Of a DNA stretch of 64,000 bases, positions 34,253 to 43,440 are shown one piece after another. The DNA is taken from positions 603,620-667,619 of the forward strand of contig CAMXCT020002024.1 of NCBI GenBank assembly GCA_947184155.2, written 5' to 3'. The translations under genes were made by a program, and so were the position numbers. Under the pieces are notes generated by a model. It was not told the origin of the DNA. It worked only from the letters and a program-made list of their open reading frames with translations, and did not search any database. Position 1 is the first letter of the stretch. The number at the start of each line of letters is the position of its first letter. The DNA comes from Cladocopium goreaui (Eukaryota; Sar; Dinophyceae; Suessiales; Symbiodiniaceae).

Positions 34253-35095
34253 ATGGCCGCGTGGAGACCGCCGGAGGATGAGGAAGTGGCCTGGGGGTTG
34301 GAAGTTCTGGGCTGCAAGCGATCCCATATTGTGGACATGTCGGAGGATGAGTTCCGATACATTTTGAAGCCGCGGCGGAAGCAAGTTGCATTGGCACTGC
34401 ATCCGGACAAGCAAGACGATGAGAGAAGGATGATGGCGGAGGCTCAAATGAAACGCTGGAATGTGGCCTGGGAGAGACTGATGCGTAGTGTTCCGCGACA
34501 GTTCAAAGCAGCTGGTGTAGACGTCGTCCCGGCGCGAACTCAAGCTGCGCTGAATGCTCATCCTGGGATGTGGGAAGAGCCCTGGCGTGTTCCTCCTTTG
34601 TTGGTTCGGCAGTGGAGACGCAGAGGTGCAGGGCATCAGGAGTCTGAATCAGGAGATGGCGTTCCAAGTGGTTCGCAACAGCCTGGCGCGCAGTCTGCAC
34701 AGGCAGGAACGGGTACCGGTGCTACTAGTTCGGATGGTGGTATGCCCAGTGCTTCAGCGGGCAAGGATCCAGAAGGTGATGCTGGCACTTCGCAGTCGGA
34801 TTCGACCAAGGCTTCAGAGCCTTGCACTGGTACGCCTCACTGTGTTGATTTTGATACTAGGCATGGTGCCGTTCCTGCTCAAAAATTGCTCGAATACAAG
34901 TTTTTGTATTCCGCACATGGAAAATGCGTTCAGTGCATGGATTACTACGCGAGGCAGCCCGGTCTTGATGTGACCTGTAAATCTTGCAACATGAATGCTC
35001 GCCAATGGGCTGCCAGTTCCACGGGTAGCAGAAAGCGTACCACGGTACATATCCCAGATGATGTGGAACGATGGCTGCAACGCCACAACTTGTGA
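34253..35095 (+). CDS. J-domain protein with C-terminal Cys4 tail
   Basis: 280 codons, single exon. Residues 1-75 form a J-domain-like helical hairpin with the diagnostic His-Pro-Asp in ALALHPDKQDDERR. J domains bind Hsp70 and stimulate its ATPase. The middle (about 125-190) is a low-complexity Ser/Gly/Gln-rich linker. The tail (about 200-280) has HCVDFD, EYKFLYSAHGKCVQCMDYYA, CKSCNMNARQWA and IPDDVERWLQRHNL: two Cys-X2-Cys pairs that could bind zinc. The same tail ends the next gene. The stop TGA 35093-35095 is followed after 41 nt by a hairpin. Confidence 0.8.
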   Translation: MAAWRPPEDEEVAWGLEVLGCKRSHIVDMSEDEFRYILKPRRKQVALALHPDKQDDERRMMAEAQMKRWNVAWERLMRSVPRQFKAAGVDVVPARTQAALNAHPGMWEEPWRVPPLLVRQWRRRGAGHQESESGDGVPSGSQQPGAQSAQAGTGTGATSSDGGMPSASAGKDPEGDAGTSQSDSTKASEPCTGTPHCVDFDTRHGAVPAQKLLEYKFLYSAHGKCVQCMDYYARQPGLDVTCKSCNMNARQWAASSTGSRKRTTVHIPDDVERWLQRHNL

Positions 35096-35135
35096 TAATG
35101 TGTATATAGTTTGCTTCGATGGCCAACATTCCACT

Positions 35136-35275
35136 CGCATCTAAAGAGACTGTTCGTGATGCGTGGTGGGTAACATAAGTGCCATTTTGAAAAAGTTCAA
35201 CTTGTGAGAATGTGTGCATAGTTTGTTTTGAGAGCAAACATTCCACCCGCATTTAAAGAGACTGTTCGTGATGCG
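35136..35275 (+). promoter_or_regulatory. Two conserved-loop hairpins (class 5) after stop
   Basis: Copies at 35136-35163 (CGCATC/GATGCG) and 35248-35275 (CGCATT/GATGCG, U-G pair). Both have loop TAAAGAGACTGTTCGT. In the second, CCACC and GGTGG extend the stem across a bulge. Inside the loop the inner pair is A-U where most other classes have G-C. Confidence 0.85.
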
Positions 35276-35778
35276 TGGTGGTTAGCGGAAGTGCCGTTTT
35301 GAAAAGTACACTCGCGGTTGACCGTCATCCATGCAGTGATGTCATGCATTGAGATGCACTGTTATGATTTGTTCTGAGATTTCACCAGCATCAGGTCATT
35401 TTCATTGCACAACATGTGGTTTGATTCGGCGAGTCACGGTAACCGATTTTTTTGAAGTGTGTTGATTTGATGTGTTCATCGCCAGCTTCACTGTTCAGCA
35501 GTTTGCAGGTCTCTGCGACAATGGTGTCCATGCCCAGTGTCAAACTTAGCAATTGTGCTCTGAGTTTTAAAGTCGGAGAACGAATTCTTTGCATTGGATT
35601 GTGTTCTCAGCTTCTCTTGAACAAGACGAAACAAGCATAGTTTGTCTACGATGATGCAAGACGAAACAAGCTGCTCTTTGCCTCCTTACCACTTTCCTGG
35701 GCTCAGACGTGAACGGAGAAACAAGATGCATGGCAGGAAACACGGTTGGCAAACAGATATCTTGAACATTTCTTGCTC

Positions 35779-35820
35779 TTCTCGAGGTTTCTGTAGGGGC
35801 TGTCCGTGAGATCCCGAGAA
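35779..35820 (+). promoter_or_regulatory. Conserved-loop hairpin (class 1), leader of next gene
   Basis: TTCTCGAGGTTTC / GAGATCCCGAGAA. Loop TGTAGGGGCTGTCCGT. It lies 275 nt before the ATG at 36096. Confidence 0.8.
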
Positions 35821-36095
35821 TTGCAAGTGGTAATATCAGTGTTTGTTTACGATGCAGTGGATCTATGTGATGTATAGCACGAAAAAAAAATGTGATGTTT
35901 TTGTTTTTCATTGAAATGCATCAGCAGTGGAGAAAAAATATTACGGGAAGCATTGTACCGTTCAATTTTATACCGTTCAATTTTGTTGAAACGCATGAAC
36001 AGTGAACAATATAAAAATATATATTCAAATTGGTAGACGTTGTTCGGGGGGTGTGGTGGTGTAGTGTAACATTGTAGAAAAACTCGGTTCGCGAC

Positions 36096-36947
36096 ATGTC
36101 GAACCCCAGTGTTAACGTCCAAGATCAACAAAAAATTATCGAGTTCCTGCTTTTGAAGTATCAGAATTTGCTGTTGGAGCTTGGGGTGGTGCTCGATATA
36201 GAGGACGTGTCCTTGGAAGTTGTCGAGAAAGCTGCCCGAGATGTCATGGCCTCTTATCCGCAGCCTCCGAGGGACGAGAGTGAAGAAGAACATTTGCGTG
36301 AACTGAAAGGATTATTGCTGGAGTTTGAAGATTGGAAGTTGTGTGATATTCGGGACAGACAGCACATGTTGATCTCAAGATTCAGAAATTTGCTTTTCAA
36401 TTTGGGATGCAACGACAAGACATGCAAGGAAGTTTCGTTGCCCTATTTGCAGAATGAGCTTGGGAATCTCGAATCGCGTGGTCATTCACTCCGATTTGTT
36501 TCGAACTTGAAGTGCATTCTTCGGGACTTGAAAGCTTGGAGAATGCTATGTGAAGGCCGGCTCAGCGAGGAAATGGATGGTGTTACCTTTTGGCGCAAAA
36601 TGAGATTTGCACCACCGTCTCCGAGCGATGAAGACTCGGATAGTGAGGGTCCGACACTGTGTCGCGACGCTCCACATTGCAATGACTTCGATGAGAACTA
36701 TCCTCTGGGACATTGTATCTCGAAGAAAAGAAAGAAGACAATCACCGAGGAGAGACGGATGGAATACAAATTTCTCTTTGCTGCTGAGGCTCATTGTTTG
36801 AGGTGCCTGAAATATTATGCGGCGCAGCCAGACTTTGATGTCAATTGTGAGTTGTGCGGGAAAAATGCTCGGGGGTGGGCAGATTCGAACACGACTTACA
36901 ACATTCCCACGGACATCGATGCGTGGCTCCGTGACAAGAATCTTTAG
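36096..36947 (+). CDS. Unknown helical protein with the same Cys4 tail
   Basis: 283 codons, single exon, ATG 36096, stop TAG. The N-terminal ~185 residues are helical and charged (QQKIIEFLLLKYQNLLLELG, then HLRELKGLLLEFEDW) and match no family I know. The C-terminal ~95 residues repeat the tail of the J-domain protein: HCNDFD, EYKFLFAAEAHCLRCLKYYA, CELCGKNARGWAD and IPTDIDAWLRDKNL. The shared tail on two different heads suggests a domain that targets both proteins to one partner or place. A hairpin begins 12 nt after the stop. Confidence 0.8.
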   Translation: MSNPSVNVQDQQKIIEFLLLKYQNLLLELGVVLDIEDVSLEVVEKAARDVMASYPQPPRDESEEEHLRELKGLLLEFEDWKLCDIRDRQHMLISRFRNLLFNLGCNDKTCKEVSLPYLQNELGNLESRGHSLRFVSNLKCILRDLKAWRMLCEGRLSEEMDGVTFWRKMRFAPPSPSDEDSDSEGPTLCRDAPHCNDFDENYPLGHCISKKRKKTITEERRMEYKFLFAAEAHCLRCLKYYAAQPDFDVNCELCGKNARGWADSNTTYNIPTDIDAWLRDKNL

Positions 36948-36959
36948 AAGCGTTTCACA

Positions 36960-37036
36960 GTGACACTGTAGGAACTGTCCGTGTGTCACCTGAAGCCCAT
37001 TGAAGGTGACATTGTAGGAACCGTCCGTGCGTCACC
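36960..37036 (+). promoter_or_regulatory. Two conserved-loop hairpins (class 6) after stop
   Basis: 36960-36989: GTGACAC / GTGTCAC, seven perfect pairs, loop TGTAGGAACTGTCCGT. 37005-37036: GGTGACAT / GCGTCACC, loop TGTAGGAACCGTCCGT. The first starts 12 nt after the TAG. Confidence 0.88.
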
Positions 37037-37520
37037 TGAAGCTGCCCGGGATGCGATTCCCGTTTTGTGAGGAAAGGATGGCAGCTTTGTAGAGCGGAAT
37101 CATACACAGCGCATGTCATACAGGTGATCATGGTGCCGAGCTTTTCTGATGTACTTGCTTTGGCATGTCGTGGTAAGGGTAGTGTCACACGAGTCTTGTC
37201 AGGGTGAAGAAGCAGCAGTTGAGTCTTGAGCTTGCAGGTCATTCTCCAGAGGATGGTGCTTCGTTATCGCAAGCTCCGGAGTCGCGATCCCAGTCTCGGG
37301 CTTCAGCGAGTATGCTTTGTGTTGCTCCATGGGAATTCATTGTTTCACGTACAGACCTTGTTGACCTCTTTGCTCCATAGATGTGAATCAAACATTCCTG
37401 GGCTCCGATGGCAGGCAATGGACAAGACAAGAGTCACGCATGAGGAAAGAAAATACCATGCAGCATGAGCAAATTGTGTTTGGCATGCTTGACAAGACAC
37501 CACCAAACGGTTGTTGCATT

Positions 37521-37560
37521 TCTCGAGATTTCTGAAGGGACTGTCCGTGAGATCTCGAGA
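37521..37560 (+). promoter_or_regulatory. Conserved-loop hairpin (class 1), leader of kinase-like gene
   Basis: TCTCGAGATTTC / GAGATCTCGAGA: 12 continuous pairs. A G-U of other class 1 copies is here A-U. Loop TGAAGGGACTGTCCGT. It lies 82 nt before the ATG at 37643. Confidence 0.88.
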
Positions 37561-37642
37561 TTTGAAACTGACCGATGATGTTCTCAAACATGTAGTCATT
37601 GAAAATTTGAGACATAGCCTTTCTCTTTTCAAGTGTGCCGCT

Positions 37643-38593
37643 ATGTCGTTGGAGCCACTTCGCTCCCATAGGCTCGTGGAGGCCAAGATCTCGGATCTCG
37701 AGATAACATGGAGAGAGGTTTCTAAGAAAGCGCCAGCCCAAGCTTTGATTCTCAGAGCAAGTGTGACGCTGGTGTTTGGGTCTCAGGAGGACCCAAATGT
37801 GATTTCAACTATCCGAGATGTCATGACACCTGCCGGCTGTGGCGCCTTCAAAGATGTTTACGTTTTGGACAACCATCTCCTGGTGGTGAAGATGATGTTG
37901 AAGCATCGCAATAGTGCAACGTGGCCACATGGAGGTGCAGAAGAAGAGCAGAAGCGGTTTGACATGTACCGTGGCAGTCTTTCGGACTGGATGGCCTTTT
38001 GTTATGGTCAGGTGTATCTTCGAAGTAGCCTTCCAGCTGGCAAGGATGGTATTTTGTTCCCAGGAAACAGTTTCTATGGTCAGCAAGTGCCGCGCTTGTC
38101 GGCTGCAGATGTTGTCGCATCTATCACGGTCCAGGAAAAGTTGATGGCGGTCGGATTGGAAAAGGTTCGATTACTAGTTTCCAAGCAGCAGTGTGACGCC
38201 GACGGATGGTGGGAAGTCTGCAAGGAGTACATGAACATGTTGGAAGTGTTGTTCGAGTTCATGAGAAAAGGTGTTTTTCCGTGGGACGCAAAGCTGGACA
38301 ACTTGGGCATCGCGCAGAGGGGCGTGGTCGGCAAGTGGGTGATGCACGATCTGGATGGTTTGCGTGCCGTGGGTGAGGAAGACAAATACAAGACTCTGGG
38401 AAAGGGGATGAGAATGATTTTCCAGAACCTTGTTTCCCAGGATCGAGGGTTCCTTGCCGAACTGCGGAGACAAGGTTTGATTGGAGATTCTTGGCACGAA
38501 CAATTTCAGAAATTGCTTGACTTGGTCTCCACACACCTCGCACATCGTGAGTTGGGCAGTTTCTATTCAGATCTGAAACAGTGGCTTGCATAA
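37643..38593 (+). CDS. Protein-kinase-like fold protein
   Basis: 316 codons from ATG 37643; the frame is open upstream through the hairpin, so an earlier start is possible. Features in order: glycine-loop-like GCGAFKDVY, then LLVVKMM with the candidate ATP-binding Lys, a long helical middle, then FPWDAKLDNLGI (catalytic-loop-like, Asp, Lys and Asn kept, the usual His-Arg replaced) and WVMHDLDGLR (in place of Asp-Phe-Gly). The pattern fits a divergent kinase or small-molecule phosphotransferase. The substrate is unknown. No hairpin follows directly; the next frame starts about 80 nt later, so the two could be exons of one gene. Confidence 0.65.
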   Translation: MSLEPLRSHRLVEAKISDLEITWREVSKKAPAQALILRASVTLVFGSQEDPNVISTIRDVMTPAGCGAFKDVYVLDNHLLVVKMMLKHRNSATWPHGGAEEEQKRFDMYRGSLSDWMAFCYGQVYLRSSLPAGKDGILFPGNSFYGQQVPRLSAADVVASITVQEKLMAVGLEKVRLLVSKQQCDADGWWEVCKEYMNMLEVLFEFMRKGVFPWDAKLDNLGIAQRGVVGKWVMHDLDGLRAVGEEDKYKTLGKGMRMIFQNLVSQDRGFLAELRRQGLIGDSWHEQFQKLLDLVSTHLAHRELGSFYSDLKQWLA

Positions 38594-38669
38594 ATATATC
38601 TATATGTAAGGTTTTCTTTCTTTAATTCTATGTTGTTACGTTTTTTTCTGTACTTCTATTACTCAAGAA

Positions 38670-40150
38670 CGAACAGGTTTCAACCGGGAGAGCCCAGAGA
38701 ATGGACGAAGTTTCAAGAGGCTGTGTCAGCTATGACCGTTGAGTTTCGAGCAGTTCGTCGGAGCAATTTTCCATACCCTTGGCACGAGGACAAACTTCCA
38801 CGAACGCAGGCTGCTGGTGCTGCTTCCAGCTCTTCTTTTCATCCCAACGTCGCTAGATCTCCAGAGGTTGTTGTGCAAGAGGTTCCACCTCCGAGGGAGA
38901 TCGACACGTGGGGTGACACCATTTGTGTTGAACTTCTCCGGGAATCGCCGCTGGTGGTTTGCAAGGTTGAAATGAGTACTGCTAGAGGACGCCAAAGCAC
39001 GGTGATGCTGCATTGTTTTGCATCTGAAGAGCCGACGCAATGGGCGGTTGTCATCTTGGCGGCGCCAAAAGAGCTTTTGATGGAGAAAGGACATGCGAAC
39101 GTGGCGGTGTGCAAAAGACATGGTGAAACTAGACCTGAGAGCAAAAAACAGATCTCCGGCAGTTATTTGGTTATCACTGAATGTCTCCACCCGTCTTCGC
39201 GCATGGCTTCGTTTTTGTGGAACAAGATCACATCGGAGTGCTTCAATCCTTCACTGCAGCATTTTGCGCAGGAAGTGCTGGGTCGCATGGATTTGGACGT
39301 GTGGCAAAATGAAGTCATGAAACAAGGACTGCAAGACCTCGAAGACAAATTTGCGGTTCGACCAGGTCAGAAAGGTTTCTTTGCGAGGCCCACTCGAAAG
39401 AATGAGACTTTGACTTTTGTGGAAAGACAGGAACAAGGCCACCTACCATTCGAACTTGACAAGAATAAGGAAGGAAAACGTCAAAGAAGAAAGGACAAAT
39501 TGCCAGACGGCGTTTCGGACCACAATGTTCACTCGGTCATGCAGGAGTTGCGTTGGAAACCGCTGGTTTTCGCTTTCATGTTATTTCCGTTGTTTTTCGA
39601 TTTTAGATTTGAATTTTTGGATATATGGCTGATGATTTTAATTGAAGTGTTTGACACCTGATGACTGGTGCTGCATGTGCAGGATTTGATGCGAACTATT
39701 CATTCTATGTTGCCTCTGGAAAGAATTATTTGGGCCAACCGGGTGACGCCTTCTGGGAAAGTATTCTGTTGGGAAGCTACAAGTCAATGTGCCTACAACT
39801 TTGCGACTTCAGATCGCCTCATTGCTTTGCTGAAGCACATGAAGGGCGAGTGGTTCTATCCCGGAGAGAAAGAAGAAGGGGGACGCATTCGCTATGGGAT
39901 TCGCCCAGATTATCTCAACGACGTGATCGAAAGCGTTTGCTGTTGGATGCTTCCAAGAGCTGGGCCTTCTGTGCAGAATGAGGAGCATTGGCAAAAACAC
40001 CTCTTATTCCATGACTTCGAAATGACTGCACAGGAGATTAAGCAACTGGTTCGAGCAGCTGTGATCGTGACTTTGTTTCGATGGCAATGGATCACTTGTT
40101 GGATTGAAGTGAGAAAATCTGTGCGAGATGATGCGCGGGATGCGCTGTAG
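38670..40150 (+). CDS. Unknown two-exon protein
   Basis: First exon about 38670-39568: an acceptor-like CTCAAG precedes TNRFQPGEPREWTKFQEAVS, and it ends near MQELRWKPL. Second exon 39683-40150: DLMRTIHSMLPLERIIWANR... to RDDARDAL, stop TAG, after a TGTGCAG acceptor. The intron is ~115 bp. A mixed alpha/beta pattern with the basic stretch DKNKEGKRQRRKDK is visible. No family recognised. No start codon is evident near the first acceptor, so it may continue the kinase-like gene. A hairpin begins 41 nt after the stop. Confidence 0.6.
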
Positions 40151-40190
40151 TGCCATGTGTTTGTTGCCGTGTGCTTTTGCGTTCAGTACT

Positions 40191-40218
40191 CATTGCGGAA
40201 GGGACTGTCCGAGCAATG
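40191..40218 (+). promoter_or_regulatory. Conserved-loop hairpin (class 7) after stop
   Basis: CATTGC/GCAATG, extendable by U-G and C-G pairs. Loop GGAAGGGACTGTCCGA. It is part of a ~240-bp block (40126-40362) repeated at 41087-41320. Confidence 0.85.
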
Positions 40219-40362
40219 GGGAAATAACGCAGTTTCACTGGCATCGTCTGCACGATCGCGCTTCGCGGCTCTTGCTTCGAAAAAGACAGAGTTTAGTGGT
40301 TCATCTCTGTGCGAGGTGCATTGTCGTCAATCAAAATTTGATGTGAATGCATGTGTTTGAGA

Positions 40363-40691
40363 CGCGGCATGCGGCACCGAGGATATCAGGGCGTGACGCT
40401 GCATGCCACAGTTTGCCGAGATCTCACGGACAGGTGTCATCATGAACGGTTTGTTTTTGATTTGCTGTAGTGAAACTGTGAGTTTAGGCGTGTGGAGTTG
40501 TCATGTTGAACTGGAAGTTGACTGTAGACTTGTCTGTCGTTGGTTTGGGAAGAACTGTAAGCGGTAGAGTTCACAGTCTAGAGATCAGCATCGACATAGA
40601 TTTGCAGTGAGTGTCAATCCACATGTAAGGCATCGGTGTCGCGAAGCCATTTTCTTTGCTGAGTCTGGGAAGCAATCTCGGTTTGAACTCA
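40363..40691 (+). other. Spacer with an inverted half-hairpin
   Basis: No gene. At about 40416-40434, GCCGAGATCTCACGGACAGG is the reverse complement of the 3' half of a class 1 hairpin. It is the only minus-strand trace of the family that I found. Confidence 0.55.
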
Positions 40692-41075
40692 ATGGAGGAT
40701 AGTATTCGTCTGTGGATAGCTCTCGCCCCACCACAGATGGAGGAGCTGCGGACGCATCATAGAATCCAGCCAGACATCTTTACCTCCAGGATCGATTTGA
40801 GTGCGACTCAAATGCCTCTTGGGCGTGCCACAGATGTTCAATGGTGTCACACTTACAACTACTTCGATTACAGCTTCCTCCAGGTAGAAATAACTGCTCT
40901 GGGTTACTTTCGAAAGATGGAGGCAAATGTCTTGGAGAAGGTCCAACCTGGTGAGTTTCGTTGGTATGGATTTCTTGTTCCAGAAGAACGTGATGAGCAG
41001 GGAAGATTGCTCTATCAGATCATCGACCCCATGGTTGCTAATGAGCCGGTTCATGAGCGTCCTGCTAGGAACTGA
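40692..41075 (+). CDS. Small unknown protein flanked by hairpin repeats
   Basis: 127 codons from MEDSIRLWIALAPPQMEELR to HERPARN, stop TGA. It contains a His/Tyr-rich patch (CHTYNYFDYSFLQVE) and FRWYGFLVPEERDEQGRLLY. No family recognised. It is bracketed by two copies of a ~240-bp hairpin block. The downstream copy starts with a relic of the previous gene's last codons (RDDARDAL, stop). Confidence 0.55.
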   Translation: MEDSIRLWIALAPPQMEELRTHHRIQPDIFTSRIDLSATQMPLGRATDVQWCHTYNYFDYSFLQVEITALGYFRKMEANVLEKVQPGEFRWYGFLVPEERDEQGRLLYQIIDPMVANEPVHERPARN

Positions 41076-41086
41076 GGAATGCGAGA

Positions 41087-41320
41087 TGATGCGCGGGATG
41101 CGCTGTAGTGCCACGTGTTTGTTGCCGTGTGCTTTTGCGTTCAGTACTCATTGCGGAAGGGACTGTCCGAGCAATGGGGAAATAACGCAGTTCCACTGGC
41201 ATCGTCTGCACGATCGCGCTTCGCGGCTCTTGCTTCGAAAAAGACAGAGTTTAGTGGTTCATCTCTGTGCGAGGTGCATTGTCCTCAATCAAAATTTGAT
41301 GTGAATGCATGTGTTTGACG
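41087..41320 (+). repeat. Second copy of hairpin block with gene-tail relic
   Basis: Nearly identical to 40126-40362. It carries the last codons and stop of the 40.15-kb gene, the hairpin at 41149-41176 (CATTGC, GGAAGGGACTGTCCGA, GCAATG) and ~150 bp after it. Confidence 0.92.
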
Positions 41321-41512
41321 GCGGAAGATGATGGCTCCGACATGGTTTTGGTTACGGAAAGAGTCTTCAAATTGCAATCGGAGGAACAGGTGAAAGCGAT
41401 CATGGCCGAGCGTGCCGCCATCGCAGCTGTGCAGATGATTTCTTCGAAAAAAAGACACGCCGTCGACTTGGTTGAGGAAACGCCCTTGAAAGTGAAGGGT
41501 GCCAAGTGGTAG
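41309..41512 (+). CDS. Short frame before class 8 hairpin
   Basis: 67 codons, MCLTAEDDGSDMVLVTERVF to VKGAKW, stop TAG. It contains a charged helix (EEQVKAIMAERAAIAAVQMI). The first codons lie in the duplicated block, so it may be a last exon rather than a separate gene. A perfect hairpin starts 34 nt after the stop. Confidence 0.45.
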   Translation: MCLTAEDDGSDMVLVTERVFKLQSEEQVKAIMAERAAIAAVQMISSKKRHAVDLVEETPLKVKGAKW

Positions 41513-41546
41513 TTTTTTTTTGGCCAATGCAATATCATTGCTGACA

Positions 41547-41576
41547 GTGATGCTACAGGGACTGTCCGTGCATCAC
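41547..41576 (+). promoter_or_regulatory. Conserved-loop hairpin (class 8) after stop
   Basis: GTGATGC / GCATCAC, seven perfect pairs. Loop TACAGGGACTGTCCGT. Confidence 0.88.
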
Positions 41577-41691
41577 GCAGCGTGATTCTTTGCACCACGG
41601 CTTTTTTTTATTTCAACCAGCGTGGTATTTCTGGCTAGGAAAGATCCATGCTGTGGAGGGTCGCAGAAAGTGTGTTGCGTCCTGAAATGTC

Positions 41692-41862
41692 TGTTAAACA
41701 CAGAATTTTGACGGGCTTGATGCTTCAGGGACTGTCCGTGCATCGAGCGAAAAAGCAATGAAAATGGTGCTATCCGTGCCATCATGATAAGCATTCGTTT
41801 GCGTGCTTTTGTTATTCTTTGTTTACAGTTTCACCGTACAGAGAAAGTCGTGCAACTGAGGT
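41692..41862 (+). repeat. Hairpin block a (class 8), before F-box-like gene
   Basis: Contains the hairpin 41715-41748 (GCTTGATGC / GCATCGAGC, one U-G, loop TTCAGGGACTGTCCGT). Its text recurs at about 42830-42997 on the other side of the gene at 42.16-42.82 kb. Confidence 0.88.
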
Positions 41863-42163
41863 CACAGAGCAGTGTGTTGCGTCCTCAAAAATGGGGCGAT
41901 GCGACTTTCTTTCAAAGGATGTCATCGACAGCATCATGGCATTCCACTGCAGCATGGCACCACTTTTGTAGAAGTATGCATAAATCAATGATATAACGTC
42001 TGTTTTTGACAGCATCATGGTACCGAGCTTTCTTTGGCTATTCACGCATAGGTTTGCCAGTGATTTGTTGATGGATGTTGCATTTCCGGCTTACATGTCC
42101 TAGATTTGTCTTTTTTGCTTTTTGTTATTGCCCTGTCCCTCGTTCCCTGTCTTTCCGTGCAAG

Positions 42164-42820
42164 ATGGAGCCGGCAGATGAACACGCGTCGCCGAACTTGG
42201 CGGAGACACAGCCCATGTCGGTAGAGATTTGTTTTCGTTTGAGCATCTGGCCTCTCCAGCAGCTGAGTGCCCTTCCGGAGTTTCATTTTCTAGTCGACAT
42301 GGACCCACGGGATGCCAGTGTCGATCTCTTATACCAAGAGCATGTACTGCAGTGGATGACTGTGGTGGATTTACTGGGCGACTTGGTTGGTCGCATAGAA
42401 ACGCATCATGGAGGACGTTGTGACAAAAGATACATTTGCATCGCAGCGGAAGGTCATCGCCGATTCGCGGCTCGTGAGAGTTTGACTATTCTTCGTGAGC
42501 TTGCGGATGAGAATTCTGTGGTCTCTCTTGTTGCTCGCCCTTCCAGCGTTGGTAAACAAATGCTGGCTCAATTCTGGCTTCCCAAGCTTGACGCAAAGCT
42601 GGCAGCTCCAGCGTTGGCCCGACTGGACTTGCATTGTTTCCAGGTGATTCTGGCTTGGATCTCACTTTGCGGGTGGTACAACCTATGCAGAGTGAATAGA
42701 CAGTGGAGCCGCTGGCTTCGTGCAAACCCGACCTTTCGATCTGTGGTCTCGGATGCGCGTTGGGCCAAGGATCCCGAGTTGCTGGCCATCCAACGGGAGG
42801 TGCGAGCCAACGAGGAGTGA
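42164..42820 (+). CDS. Protein with C-terminal F-box-like helix set
   Basis: 218 codons, ATG 42164, stop TGA. The N-terminal part (about 1-130) has a beta/alpha pattern with VEICFRLSIWPLQQL, VDLLGDLVGRIE and CIAAEGHRRF. The end, LDLHCFQVILAWISLCGWYN then LCRVNRQWSRWLRAN, has the Leu-rich helix plus V-N-R-x-W signature seen in F-box-type Skp1-binding motifs, though F-boxes are normally N-terminal. A role in ubiquitin ligase recruitment is inference. Identical-type hairpin blocks flank the gene; the downstream stem begins 26 nt after the stop. Confidence 0.6.
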   Translation: MEPADEHASPNLAETQPMSVEICFRLSIWPLQQLSALPEFHFLVDMDPRDASVDLLYQEHVLQWMTVVDLLGDLVGRIETHHGGRCDKRYICIAAEGHRRFAARESLTILRELADENSVVSLVARPSSVGKQMLAQFWLPKLDAKLAAPALARLDLHCFQVILAWISLCGWYNLCRVNRQWSRWLRANPTFRSVVSDARWAKDPELLAIQREVRANEE

Positions 42821-42829
42821 TCTGTTAAA

Positions 42830-42997
42830 CGCGGAATTTTTGACGGGCTCGATGCTACAGGGACTGTCCGTGCATCGAGCGAAATGCAATGAAAAGGATG
42901 TCTTCCGTGCCATCATGATAAGCATTCGTTTGCGCGCTTTTGTTATCCTTTGTTTACAGTTTCACCGTACAGAGAAAGTCGTGCAACTAAGGAAGGT
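42830..42997 (+). repeat. Hairpin block b (class 8), after F-box-like gene
   Basis: Contains the hairpin 42847-42880: GCTCGATGC / GCATCGAGC, nine perfect pairs, loop TACAGGGACTGTCCGT. Compared with block a the U-G pair is C-G. Confidence 0.9.
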
Positions 42998-43440
42998 CAT
43001 CCACTGCATCGCGGTACCGAGCTTATTTGGTGAATTCTATGAGATTTTCGATATGAAAACTCGTGAACAGGTGAGATCATCGGCATTATGGTAAGGAGCA
43101 TGTTTTTTCCGTATATGCTCGTACAGCAGTTTCTGTTACGCATGCCATGGAGGAGGGCTGGAAACAGCAGTGGTTCTACAGCATCATGGCATCGAGTTTC
43201 GGCTTGCAACTCAGTGTCCGACTTGGAAGTAAGTACTCAGCTAGATCTTAGCGCACCTCTGGTTGAAGGCATCGTTGCATGCTGTAACCGTAGATTAAAA
43301 CAATGATCTGTAGTTGTGTTTGCATTGTTGTCGTTCGCGTGGCTTGCGGATGAATGACCTGTAGTTGTGCATTGCGGATCTGTTAAATCGCTTGAGTCGT
43401 GTTCAAGGTAGGAAACGTTTGTTCGATCACAGTGGCAGCC

